Below, piece after piece: positions 51,137-58,396 of a stretch of 64,000 nucleotides of DNA (position 1 is its first letter; every line of letters begins with the position of its first letter). The stretch spans positions 1-64,000 of the forward strand of contig NZ_BMSE01000019.1 of the NCBI RefSeq assembly GCF_014648995.1. Direction: 5' to 3'. Position numbers and translations under genes: made by a program. A model generated the notes under the pieces. That model made no database searches and was not told the origin of the DNA. It was given only the letters and a program-made list of their open reading frames with translations. Source of the DNA: Streptomyces massasporeus (GTDB lineage Bacteria > Actinomycetota > Actinomycetes > Streptomycetales > Streptomycetaceae).

Positions 51137-51408
51137 TCACACCTCGCCGGCAACCAACACGCCCCGGGCCCGAAGCCCCTCGGCGAGCCGACGCAGAACG
51201 CGGGCGCGCAGCGGGCCGACAGAGCCGCGGGCCATTCCCAACCGGCAGCTCACCTCGTCCCAGCCGAGAACCGACGGCGTCACACCTCGCCGGCAACCAA
51301 CACGCCCCGGGCCCGAAGCCCCTCGGCGAGCCGACGTAGAGCGCGGGCGCGCAGCGGGCCGACAGAGCCGCGGGCGATGCCCAGCCGGCGGCTCACCTCG
51401 TCGTAGCC
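51137..51408. repeat. Imperfect tandem duplication of the sigma-factor 3' end
   Basis: Bases 51137-51265 repeat as 51280-51408 with a 143-bp offset and roughly 10 mismatches. The second copy is the true 3' end of the sigma gene; the first is an extra, untranslated copy of its region 4 tail, readable as DEVSCRLGMARGSVGPLRAR. It lies between the sigma gene and the end of the convergent operon. Confidence 0.9.
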
Positions 51409-51876
51409 GGGCGCGGGGTCCGCGCTGAGCAAGGACAGCAGGGCGCGGTCCCGGGCGGGCAGGCCGGACAGCGCGACGAGGACCTCGGAGCGGCGCTCCC
51501 GCGAGAGCAGCGCGCCCTCGGGGCCGTGTTCCGCGGCGGGGCGGTCGAGGACCGAGCCATCGCCGACGGGCACGTACCGGGCCGCCCTCTGATACTGCCT
51601 GAGGCTCTCCCGCCGGGCGCAGGTCGTGATCCAGGCGGGGAAGCGGTGCGGGGAGTGCAGCCGGGCCAGGCTCTGGTACACCCGCAGCCAGGTGAGCTGG
51701 TACACCTCCTCGCAGTCGGCGGGATCCAGGCGGTGTGAGCGGGCCACCGTCCACACCAGCGGTGAGTACTGCTCGACGAGCGCGGCCCACGCCCGCTGGC
51801 TTCCCGCCAGGCAGTCGGCGACGAGTTCGGCGGGGGAAGTGGGGGCGGTGCGCGGGGCGTCACAGGAGCGCGGCAC
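51280..51876 (-). CDS. ECF-type sigma-70 family factor
   Basis: A 198-residue sigma factor with regions 2 and 4 only. Region 2 covers AWAALVEQYSPLVWTVARSH, ADCEEVYQLTWLRVYQSLA and HRFPAWITTCARRESLRQYQ. Region 4 covers LSGLPARDRALLSLLSADPA and YDEVSRRLGIARGSVGPLRA. No anti-sigma gene adjoins. It lies 100 bp downstream of the KS-beta gene on the same strand and may be cotranscribed with the KS operon, giving feed-forward control, or may be an independent gene trapped in the cluster. Confidence 0.88.
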   Translation of the reverse strand: MPRSCDAPRTAPTSPAELVADCLAGSQRAWAALVEQYSPLVWTVARSHRLDPADCEEVYQLTWLRVYQSLARLHSPHRFPAWITTCARRESLRQYQRAARYVPVGDGSVLDRPAAEHGPEGALLSRERRSEVLVALSGLPARDRALLSLLSADPAPGYDEVSRRLGIARGSVGPLRARALRRLAEGLRARGVLVAGEV

Positions 51877-51976
51877 GGGAGCGGTGTTTCCTTCCAGCCG
51901 TCGGGCAACGAGGGCCGCCTTGGCCGGGGCGGCGGGGTGCCGTGCCGCGGCACGGCACCCGTCGGGGCATCTGGCG

Positions 51977-53119
51977 TCAGGCGAGTGCGCCGGCCTCCAG
52001 GACCGCGCAGCCGACGTTGCCGTCCCGGGCCACCGCGGTGACCAGGGCGAGTTCGCCGGCGGGGGCGGCGGTGTACCGCCACGCGCCGAGCAGTCCGGCG
52101 ATCTGCAGCACCCCGTCGGCGCCGAAGCACTCGCCGACCGACTCCTTCACGCGGACGTCGCGGCCGGGTGACCGCCCGCCCAGGGCCGCACGCACCGCGC
52201 GGTCCTCGATGCGCTCCAGGCCCGTGAGGCCCGTCGCGCCGTACGACACCGCGCCGACCTCCTCGGGCCGCCGGCCGCAGCGCTCCAGGGCCGCGGTGAC
52301 GACCGAGGCCAGCGCGTCGGCGAGCCGGCCCGGGGGGCCGTATCCCGTCTCGCAGGCGAGGATCCGGGCGAGCACCGGTCGGCCGGCGTCGGAGGCCGTC
52401 GGCTCCTGCTCGACCATCAGCATGGCGGCGCCCTCGCCCACGGGCACGTCGACGCCGAGCGCGCCGGAGAGGTGCCAGCCCCAGGCGCTCTGCGCGCAGA
52501 ACTCCTCCACGCCGCCGACCAGGATGCGGTCGGCGTGTCCCTGACGCAGGGCGTTGCGCGCGTACTTGAGGGACTGGACGCCGGAGAGATGCCCGCCGGC
52601 GATCGTGGCGTTCACGCCGTGCAGCCCGTGCCGGATGGCGATCTGGCCGGCCGCGCAGTTCATCACCGTGTTCGGGAAGAGGCTGGGGTTGACCAGATAC
52701 GGTCGCTCCTGGCGGAGGGTCTCCATGGAGAACTCGCTGGAGCTGCGGATGCTGCCGGTGCTGGTGCCCAGCACGACTCCCGAGCGCTCTCCGGCCCGGC
52801 CGGGGTAGGTGTCGAGCGTCAATCGGCAGGCGATCAGGGCCAGTTTGGTCGTGCGGTCCAGGTGGCGGGTGCCCTTGCGGCCGATCAGTTCGGCCACCGG
52901 GAGATCGGGGACGACCCGCACCGGCCGGGGCGGCAGGCTCTCCTCGCTCAGTCCCGCGGGGTCGGCGTGCCCGGCGATGCCCTCGGCGACCGCGCGGCCG
53001 AGGGCCTCCAGTCCGATGCCCGCGGCGCTCACCGCACCGACCGCGGTGACGGCGAGGGGCGTGGCCGGCGGCAACGGGCCGGCGGCCACGGGGGCCGAAA
53101 GGGCTGCGGCCGAGGTCAT
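51977..53119 (-). CDS. KS-beta/chain-length-factor-like ketosynthase without catalytic residues
   Basis: A 380-residue KS-fold protein that has lost the whole triad. Where FabF has Cys it reads AGGHLSGVQSL (His177 in the nucleophile position), HGTGT is replaced by SYGATGLTG, and the second His motif reads KESVGECFGADG. It should act as the structural partner of the KS encoded just upstream, setting chain length. Its ATG overlaps the KS stop (ATGA), the usual KS/CLF coupling. Aromatic CLFs carry Gln at the nucleophile site, so this one is not a standard aromatic CLF. Confidence 0.9.
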   Translation of the reverse strand: MTSAAALSAPVAAGPLPPATPLAVTAVGAVSAAGIGLEALGRAVAEGIAGHADPAGLSEESLPPRPVRVVPDLPVAELIGRKGTRHLDRTTKLALIACRLTLDTYPGRAGERSGVVLGTSTGSIRSSSEFSMETLRQERPYLVNPSLFPNTVMNCAAGQIAIRHGLHGVNATIAGGHLSGVQSLKYARNALRQGHADRILVGGVEEFCAQSAWGWHLSGALGVDVPVGEGAAMLMVEQEPTASDAGRPVLARILACETGYGPPGRLADALASVVTAALERCGRRPEEVGAVSYGATGLTGLERIEDRAVRAALGGRSPGRDVRVKESVGECFGADGVLQIAGLLGAWRYTAAPAGELALVTAVARDGNVGCAVLEAGALA

Positions 53120-54339
53120 GCGACCCTCCCGAGGATCGTGATGGCGTTGTTGCCGCCGAAGGCGAAGCCGTGGTTCTCGACGATCCGCGGCCGTGCCGTG
53201 CGCGCCCGGCCGGGGATCGGATCGACGCCCGGACCGAGATCGGGGTCGGTGCGCTCGACACCCGCGGTGGGGGGCAGGAAGCCGTCGTACAGCGCCCGGC
53301 AGCAGATGAGCGCTCCGAAGCCGCTGGCCGCTCCCATGGTGTGGCCGATCATGGACTTGATGGAGCTGATCGGCGGGAGGCGGTCGCCGAACACCTCGCG
53401 TACGGCGGCGACTTCGGTGGCGTCGTTGGTGCGGGTGCCGGTGCCGTGTGCGCAGATGTAGTCGATCTGCGAGGGCTCGACCCCGGCGCTGCGATGGGCC
53501 GCGCGGATGCAGGCCGCGATGCTCGTCGGGTCCGGGTGCACCATGTGCTCGGCGTCGCAGTTGACGCTGTAGCCCAGCACCTCGGCGTAGATGCGGGCGC
53601 CGCGCGCGACGGCCCGCTCGTACGGTTCGAGGAGCAGTGCGACCCCGCCCTCGGCGGTGAGGATGCCGCTGCGGTCGGCGTCGAAGGGCCGGCAGACCTC
53701 CTCGGCGAGGGCGCCGAGCCGGTAGAACCCGGCGTGCGCCCAGCGGTTGAGCGAGTCCGCGCCGCCCGCCAGCATGTACTCGGCGTCGCCGTCGGCGACC
53801 ATGTCGAACGCGTAGCCCAGGGCGTAGTTGCTCGCCGAGCAGGCGGTGGCCAGGGTCAGCGCCTCCCCGGTCAGGCCGAGTTCGCTGTTGACGGCGGCGG
53901 CGATCCGGCCCGCCGGTACCGAGCCGACCACGTCCGGCGGCAGGGCCTTGAGGCCGTCGGCGGCCCAGGCGCCGACGAGTTCCTCGATGACGGCGGACTC
54001 GCCGCTCGTGGTGCCCATCACCGAGCCGGCCCGGGTACGGGCCAGGTCCTCGGCGGCCAGTCCCGCGTCCTGGACCGCGAGCCGGGCGGCCGAGGCCGCG
54101 AACTGGCCGCTGCGGCCCCAGTGCGCGGGGTCGATGCGCTCCAGCCACCGGCGGGGCTCGAAGTCGTGGACCTCACCGGCGTGGACGTGCGGGAACCCGC
54201 TGGGGTCGAAGGACCGTACGGGGGAGGTGGTGCGTCGCCCGGCCCGGATGGACGCGGTGAACTCGTCCGCGCCGATGCCCGCACTGCTCACCGCGCCGAG
54301 GCCGGTGACGACCACCCGGCGTGCGCCGCGCTCAGACAT
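53116..54339 (-). CDS. Ketosynthase alpha (type II KS)
   Basis: A 407-residue KAS II-type ketosynthase with intact triad: Cys167 in LATACSASNYALG, His298 in CAHGTGTRTND and His333 in KSMIGHTMGAASG. It elongates an ACP-bound chain together with the KS-beta partner. ATG 54339 is preceded by GGAGG and lies 8 bp inside the ACP gene's 3' end, so ACP, KS and KS-beta are translationally linked. The ATACSASN context is closer to reducing type II systems and FabF than to the classical aromatic KS (TGCTSGLD). Confidence 0.94.
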   Translation of the reverse strand: MSERGARRVVVTGLGAVSSAGIGADEFTASIRAGRRTTSPVRSFDPSGFPHVHAGEVHDFEPRRWLERIDPAHWGRSGQFAASAARLAVQDAGLAAEDLARTRAGSVMGTTSGESAVIEELVGAWAADGLKALPPDVVGSVPAGRIAAAVNSELGLTGEALTLATACSASNYALGYAFDMVADGDAEYMLAGGADSLNRWAHAGFYRLGALAEEVCRPFDADRSGILTAEGGVALLLEPYERAVARGARIYAEVLGYSVNCDAEHMVHPDPTSIAACIRAAHRSAGVEPSQIDYICAHGTGTRTNDATEVAAVREVFGDRLPPISSIKSMIGHTMGAASGFGALICCRALYDGFLPPTAGVERTDPDLGPGVDPIPGRARTARPRIVENHGFAFGGNNAITILGRVA

Positions 54340-54607
54340 CGCGGGCCTCCTTCAGGCTTCGGGACACCACGGCGCGCACCCCGTCGAGATTGGTCATCTC
54401 GGTCAGGTCGTCCTGCGGGATGGTGACACCGAGGTCCTTCTCGATGCGGGCCAGGATCTCGATGGCGAGCAGCGAGTCGGCGTCGTGGTCGTCGATGAAG
54501 CTGCTGGTGTCGGTGAGTTCCTCGGGCTCCAGCTCCAGGACCTCGATGACGATCGCGCGGAGGACTCCGTCCTGCTCGGCGGTGAGGACGGAAGCGGTGC
54601 TGGCCAT
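54332..54607 (-). CDS. Acyl carrier protein
   Basis: A 91-residue ACP. The phosphopantetheine serine is Ser45 in IDDHDADSLLAIEILARIE; the four-helix pattern VIEVLELEPEELTDTSS and IPQDDLTEMTNLDGVRAVV is normal. The context DADSL replaces the usual DSLD, keeping Asp before Ser. It carries the growing chain for the KS pair downstream and is the only ACP visible in the cluster. Confidence 0.95.
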   Translation of the reverse strand: MASTASVLTAEQDGVLRAIVIEVLELEPEELTDTSSFIDDHDADSLLAIEILARIEKDLGVTIPQDDLTEMTNLDGVRAVVSRSLKEARDV

Positions 54608-54690
54608 GGTGGCTGCCTTTCGTGAGGGGAGCGTGGTGGGGTGCGTGCGGAACGCTTCGTGGCGGGACCGGCCCAGGCAGGCGGCGGATG

Positions 54691-55971
54691 TCAGCGCAGC
54701 GGGCCCGCGTCGGCCACCGCGGGTCGGGTGGACGCGCCGCGGTGACGGAGGTTGACCGCCGAGGCCCGGGCCAGGGCCACCGGGTTGAGGAACCGCAGGG
54801 GGCCGATGAGGCGGGAGGCGAACATGTGCATGTGCCGGGCCATGGCGTCGTCGCGGGCCGCGGCCGAGAACATCAGCCTCTCGAAGGGGTTGAACGGACG
54901 GGACGTGGCGTAGTCGGCCGCGAGGTGCTGGTGCCCGGCCAGGGCCTTGCGGTGCCGGCGCCGGTAGGCGTCGAGGGCGGCGGAGAGGTCCCCGCGTCCG
55001 GTCACCGCGTCGCCCACCGTCTCGGCGAGCCACTGCCCGGACTGCAGGGCCCAGCCGCAGCCGACGCCCCACAGCGGGTCGCCGCACAGGGCGGCGTCGC
55101 CGACGAGGGCGACACCGGGGGCGGTCGGACGCCTGCTGTGCAGGGGGTAGTTGACGGTTCCGGTGATCTTGGTGATGCGCTGGGCGAGGTCGATCGGCGG
55201 TGCCTGCGGCAGGTCCCGGACGAACTGCAGGAAGCTGCCCTCCAGATCGTCCCGGAAGGCGGGCAGGCGCTTCTTGTCGGGGATCACCGCGACCACGGTG
55301 ACGCCGTCGTCGTTCGGCATGGCGTAGGCCATGTCCGGCTCGAGGAACCAGGAGTGGGTGATGCCGTCCTTCAGTGGCAGGTCCCGGAAGTGCGCGAAGT
55401 AGCTGAACCGGCCATTGGCGTGGGTGCGGCCGGGCACGCCGGCGAGCCGGGCGACGGCCGAGTCCTTGCCGTCCGCGCCGACGACGAGCCGGGCGCGGAT
55501 CTCGCTCTCGCCCTCGTCCCGGTGGGCGACGCGCACACCCACCGCACGGCCGCCCTCCTTCACCAGCCCGGTCACGGCGTGCCCGAGCAGCAGGTCGACG
55601 CCCGGGGTCTCGGCCGCGCGGCCGCGCATCATCGGGTCGAGGGTGCTGCGCCGCACGTTGTAGGCGTACGGCAGCTCCGGACCACCGGGGGACGCCTTGG
55701 GTTCGATCCAGCCCCAACGCGTGTACCAGCGGGCCTCGTTGCGCACCGCACCGGCCTTCTCCAGTTCCTCGATCAGGTCGAGTTCGGCGAGCACCGGGTA
55801 GGCGCACGGCTGGAGGTAGTGGGTGCACAGCACCTTGTGGGCGGCGGGGTCGGAGCGGCGCTCCAGCAGGGCGACCCGGGCTCCGCGCCGGGCCAGCAGC
55901 ATGGCGGCGGTCGTGCCGGCGATGCTGGCTCCGCTGATGACGACGTCGTACGAACGGTTCTGCAGGGTCAT
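54691..55971 (-). CDS. FAD-dependent oxidoreductase (geranylgeranyl reductase/monooxygenase type)
   Basis: A 426-residue flavoprotein of the PHBH/GGR superfamily. It has the N-terminal dinucleotide fold VVISGASIAGTTAAMLLARRG, the DG motif LVVGADGKDSAVARLAG and the second FAD motif VALVGDAALCGDPLWGVGCG. Members hydroxylate aromatic or polyketide intermediates or reduce isolated double bonds; the group cannot be decided here. The C-terminus (RFLNPVALARASAVNLRHRG) is basic. Its ATG overlaps the upstream hydrolase stop (ATGA). Confidence 0.9.
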   Translation of the reverse strand: MTLQNRSYDVVISGASIAGTTAAMLLARRGARVALLERRSDPAAHKVLCTHYLQPCAYPVLAELDLIEELEKAGAVRNEARWYTRWGWIEPKASPGGPELPYAYNVRRSTLDPMMRGRAAETPGVDLLLGHAVTGLVKEGGRAVGVRVAHRDEGESEIRARLVVGADGKDSAVARLAGVPGRTHANGRFSYFAHFRDLPLKDGITHSWFLEPDMAYAMPNDDGVTVVAVIPDKKRLPAFRDDLEGSFLQFVRDLPQAPPIDLAQRITKITGTVNYPLHSRRPTAPGVALVGDAALCGDPLWGVGCGWALQSGQWLAETVGDAVTGRGDLSAALDAYRRRHRKALAGHQHLAADYATSRPFNPFERLMFSAAARDDAMARHMHMFASRLIGPLRFLNPVALARASAVNLRHRGASTRPAVADAGPLR

Positions 55972-56846
55972 GCGCTGACTGCCTCCGTGTCGGGCTCGTA
56001 CAGGCCGAGCCGGCCGAGGAATTCGACGATGTGCGCCGCGACCGCGTCCGGCGCCTGGACCTGGCAGAAGTGCCCGAAGGACGGATCCTGCCGGGCCTCG
56101 GCGGCGGGGATGCGCCGCAGGAGTTCGCGCACCGCCTCCGGCGGCGCGGACGGGTCGTGCTGACCGCTGACCAGGCGCACCGGGGAGTTGATCCGGTGCA
56201 GCGGGAGCTCCGCCGCGCGGGCGAGCGTGGCGTAGAACTGCAGGAAGCCGTGCGGTTCCACGCGCTCCCTGACCTTGCCGGTCATCGCCTCGACGATGTC
56301 CGCGGGCACGGTCGCGGCGCGCCGTCCGAGCCGGCCGCGCAGTCCCTCGCCGAGCACGCCGCGGAAGCGCCGTACGGCCTCCGCATAGAACTCCGGGTCC
56401 AGGGGCCGGTCGTGCGGCCGGTAGACGGGGGCGACGAGGACGGCCGGCGGCTGGTGGACGGCGCTCCTGCGGGCGAGCAGGTCCAGCAGGGTCGTGGCAC
56501 CGAACGAGTGGGCGACGATGACGTCGGGCCGGTCCGGCACCATGGCAAGGGCCCTTTCCAGCCAGAGAGCCGATCCGCCTTCGTCCGCCCAGCGGTGGGA
56601 CGATCCGGAGGACCAGGGCAGTTGGAGGGCGTACAGGCGCAGGTGTGCGGGGAGCCGCCGGGCCAGGGGTGACCAGGTGTCGGGGCCGTCCTCGAAACCG
56701 TGCACCAGCACGAGCGCCGCAGCGCCGGGAGAGGCCGTCGGCCGCTCCAGCACGCGCAACGACTCGCCGCCCACCACACGCTCGGTGACCAGCCGCCATG
56801 CCTCACCCTGCGGTGAGCCGCGGTCTGCCAACAACACTCGCATCAC
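55968..56846 (-). CDS. Alpha/beta hydrolase
   Basis: A 292-residue alpha/beta hydrolase with oxyanion region LVHGFEDGPDTWSPL, nucleophile elbow VAHSFGATTLLDLL, the acid region LVSGQHDPSAPPEAV and His in PSFGHFCQVQAP. It is the first gene of the hydrolase-FAD-ACP-KS-KS-beta operon. In this position it could serve as a type II thioesterase or cyclising/releasing hydrolase. The promoter region upstream carries SARP-type heptad repeats. Confidence 0.88.
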   Translation of the reverse strand: MMRVLLADRGSPQGEAWRLVTERVVGGESLRVLERPTASPGAAALVLVHGFEDGPDTWSPLARRLPAHLRLYALQLPWSSGSSHRWADEGGSALWLERALAMVPDRPDVIVAHSFGATTLLDLLARRSAVHQPPAVLVAPVYRPHDRPLDPEFYAEAVRRFRGVLGEGLRGRLGRRAATVPADIVEAMTGKVRERVEPHGFLQFYATLARAAELPLHRINSPVRLVSGQHDPSAPPEAVRELLRRIPAAEARQDPSFGHFCQVQAPDAVAAHIVEFLGRLGLYEPDTEAVSA

Positions 56847-56956
56847 TCCTAGAGCGGGCCCCGGGAGGCGTCCCGGCGGGATCGGACGCCGCCAAAACTA
56901 CGAAGTCCTGCCACCCGGGCGGGAGTTGCGTAGCGTGATCGTGGAGCCACGCTTTA

Positions 56957-56985
56957 GAACGGCTTTGGAACGCCTTGCGGAAGAA
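56957..56985. promoter_or_regulatory. Candidate SARP-binding heptad direct repeats
   Basis: GAACGGC-tttg-GAACGCC-ttgc-GGAAGAA: seven-base repeats spaced 11 bp apart (7 + 4), the layout recognised by SARP activators. They lie 110 bp upstream of the KS operon start and 230 bp upstream of the SARP gene. Which promoter they serve cannot be told. The rest of 56847-57215 (369 bp) holds no gene. Confidence 0.55.
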
Positions 56986-57178
56986 GTAGCTCCATTTAGA
57001 AGGTGTGCCAGATGGGCGCGGTGTTCCGGGAGTTCACCCGACTGCGCCAAGAAGGAGTCAAGGACGGGGAAACCGATCCGGGAAGGAAGCGGGCAATGCC
57101 CTGGTGCGGCCAAGGTCAAGACTTGGCCACTCGTCCGATCGTCGTTGACAGCCAAGAAGCGGATTTCTAGGCTCGACT

Positions 57179-57203
57179 AAGTGGTAAGTAACCACTAACC
57201 AAA
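57179..57203. promoter_or_regulatory. Inverted repeat just upstream of the SARP gene
   Basis: ACTAAGTGGTAAGTAACCACTAACC is written here as halves: ACTAAGTGGT and ACCACTAACC around AAGTA. The core GTGGT-N5-ACCAC is perfect. Parts recur in the tetR/SnoaL-C region (CTAAGTAAGTAGG, GGTTAGT). It lies 13 bp upstream of the SARP start, a good repressor position. Confidence 0.5.
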
Positions 57204-57215
57204 ACGGGGGATAGC

Positions 57216-58016
57216 ATGGACATTTGCATACTCGGACCTTTCGATGCGCGCATATCGGGCATAAGACTCACACCCACCGCGGCCAAACCCGCCAAGCTGC
57301 TCGCCCTGCTGGCCGTCGAGAAGGGACGCACGGTCGCCTTGGACGATTGCATCCGCGAGTTGTGGCCCGGCCGCGTGCCCCGCACAGCCAACGCCGCGAT
57401 CCACACCTACGTCAGCAAGCTCCGCGAGACACTCACCGCCGCCGCACCCGGCACGGATCCCAAGTCGGTACTCCGGACCAGGCCGGGCGGGTACACCCTG
57501 ACCCCGCACGCGTGGAGCAGCGACCAGGAGGAATTCGGACGGCTGGCCGAGCGCGGCCACCGGGCCGCAGCGGCCGGTGACGACGCGGCGGCCTCCGCCC
57601 AGTTCCGGCGCGCGCTCGCACTCTGGAAGGGCACGGCGCTGTCCAATGTCGAGGCCGGCCCTCTGCTGGAGCTGCGCCGCACCGAGCTGGAGGAGCGCCG
57701 CAAGTCCGCGTACGAGCGCTGCGTCGCCGCGGAGTTGCGCCTGGGCAGGCACTACGAACTGCTGGGCGAGCTGGTCGCCCAGACCGCGGTCGACCGGACG
57801 AACGAACAGCTGCACGCCCACCTGATGCTCGCCCTGTACCGCGTCGGCCGGCGCGTCCAGGCCCTGCAGGTGTACCGCAATCTGCGCCACCAGCTGGTGA
57901 AGGAACTCGGCCTGGAACCCTCCCCCGGCATCCAGGCCCTCCAGCGCGCGATCCTCTCCGCGGACCGCTCCCTCCACCACGCCTGGACTCCCGAACAGGA
58001 CCGCAGGACGGCGTAG
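57216..58016 (+). CDS. SARP-family pathway-specific activator
   Basis: A 266-residue Streptomyces antibiotic regulatory protein. An OmpR-like winged helix covers about 1-95 (MDICILGPFDARISGIRLTP, LLALLAVEKGRTVALDD, AAIHTYVSKLRETL, PGGYTL) and the bacterial transcriptional activation domain about 100-255 (ALALWKGTALSNVEAGPLLE, LGRHYELLGELVAQ, DRTNEQLHAHLMLALYRVGR, LGLEPSPGIQALQRAIL). It lacks the ATPase extension of AfsR. It marks the right edge of the cluster and probably activates the leftward KS operon. Confidence 0.94.
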   Translation: MDICILGPFDARISGIRLTPTAAKPAKLLALLAVEKGRTVALDDCIRELWPGRVPRTANAAIHTYVSKLRETLTAAAPGTDPKSVLRTRPGGYTLTPHAWSSDQEEFGRLAERGHRAAAAGDDAAASAQFRRALALWKGTALSNVEAGPLLELRRTELEERRKSAYERCVAAELRLGRHYELLGELVAQTAVDRTNEQLHAHLMLALYRVGRRVQALQVYRNLRHQLVKELGLEPSPGIQALQRAILSADRSLHHAWTPEQDRRTA

Positions 58017-58036
58017 GCCCACGGCAGACAGCACCC

Positions 58037-58064
58037 GGACCCGGCCGGGCAAGCGGCCGGGTCC
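58037..58064. terminator. Terminator hairpin after the SARP gene
   Basis: GGACCCGGCCG (58037-58047) pairs perfectly with CGGCCGGGTCC (58054-58064) across a 6-nt loop, 20 bp beyond the SARP stop. Confidence 0.7.
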
Positions 58065-58244
58065 ACCGTCCTGCGCCTCGACGCCGCCGATCCCCGCCCG
58101 CGGTCTTGGCCGCGGGTGTATCCGGCGGCGGGTGCGCATGCTCTGTGTCATGGGAGCGCGGCGTGCCGGGCCGTTCGGAGCACCGTTCCGGACGGCCCGG
58201 TCCGCCCGTCCGACGGCGATCACTCACCTCCCGTTCTCCGGGCA

Positions 58245-58389
58245 GCTGAAGAAGAACGCCGTGTGGACCTCCCTGCCGTTCGTGAAGGCGGACAAGGTGC
58301 ACCGGCTGCCCGACGGCATCTGGATGTTCGGCGGTCCCGGGTCGATGGAGGCGTACATCGACGCCCTCGTCGGCGCGCTGACGAAGTAG
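58245..58389 (+). pseudogene. C-terminal scrap of an iron-siderophore binding lipoprotein
   Basis: The frame ending at 58389 reads KKNAVWTSLPFVKADKVHRL, then PDGIWMFGGPGSMEAYIDAL and VGALTK. This is the usual end of FecB/FhuD-like siderophore-binding proteins. Upstream of about 58240 the frame is not homologous and no signal peptide or lipobox exists, so about 85 percent of the gene is missing. It directly precedes the permease remnant, in the normal operon order. Confidence 0.72.
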
Positions 58390-58396
58390 CGGAGTC

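Larger units (their letters stand above)
38624..58016. other. Putative biosynthetic gene cluster: type II KS core with reductive acyl handling
   Basis: The cluster extends from the SnoaL-like gene at 38624 to the SARP gene at 58016. Leftward operon 1 (48262 to 38624) carries SnoaL, KAS III, LuxE-like, LuxC-like, MFS, SnoaL, KAS III, KS, hydrolase, SnoaL. The TetR and FabG-PPTase genes run rightward in the middle. Leftward operon 2 (56846 to 51280) carries hydrolase, FAD oxidoreductase, ACP, KS, KS-beta, sigma factor. Genes are tightly packed with many ATGA overlaps. There is no acyltransferase (typical of type II), and no recognisable aromatase or cyclase beyond the SnoaL proteins. The outer limits are inferred from function alone. 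Confidence 0.8.
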
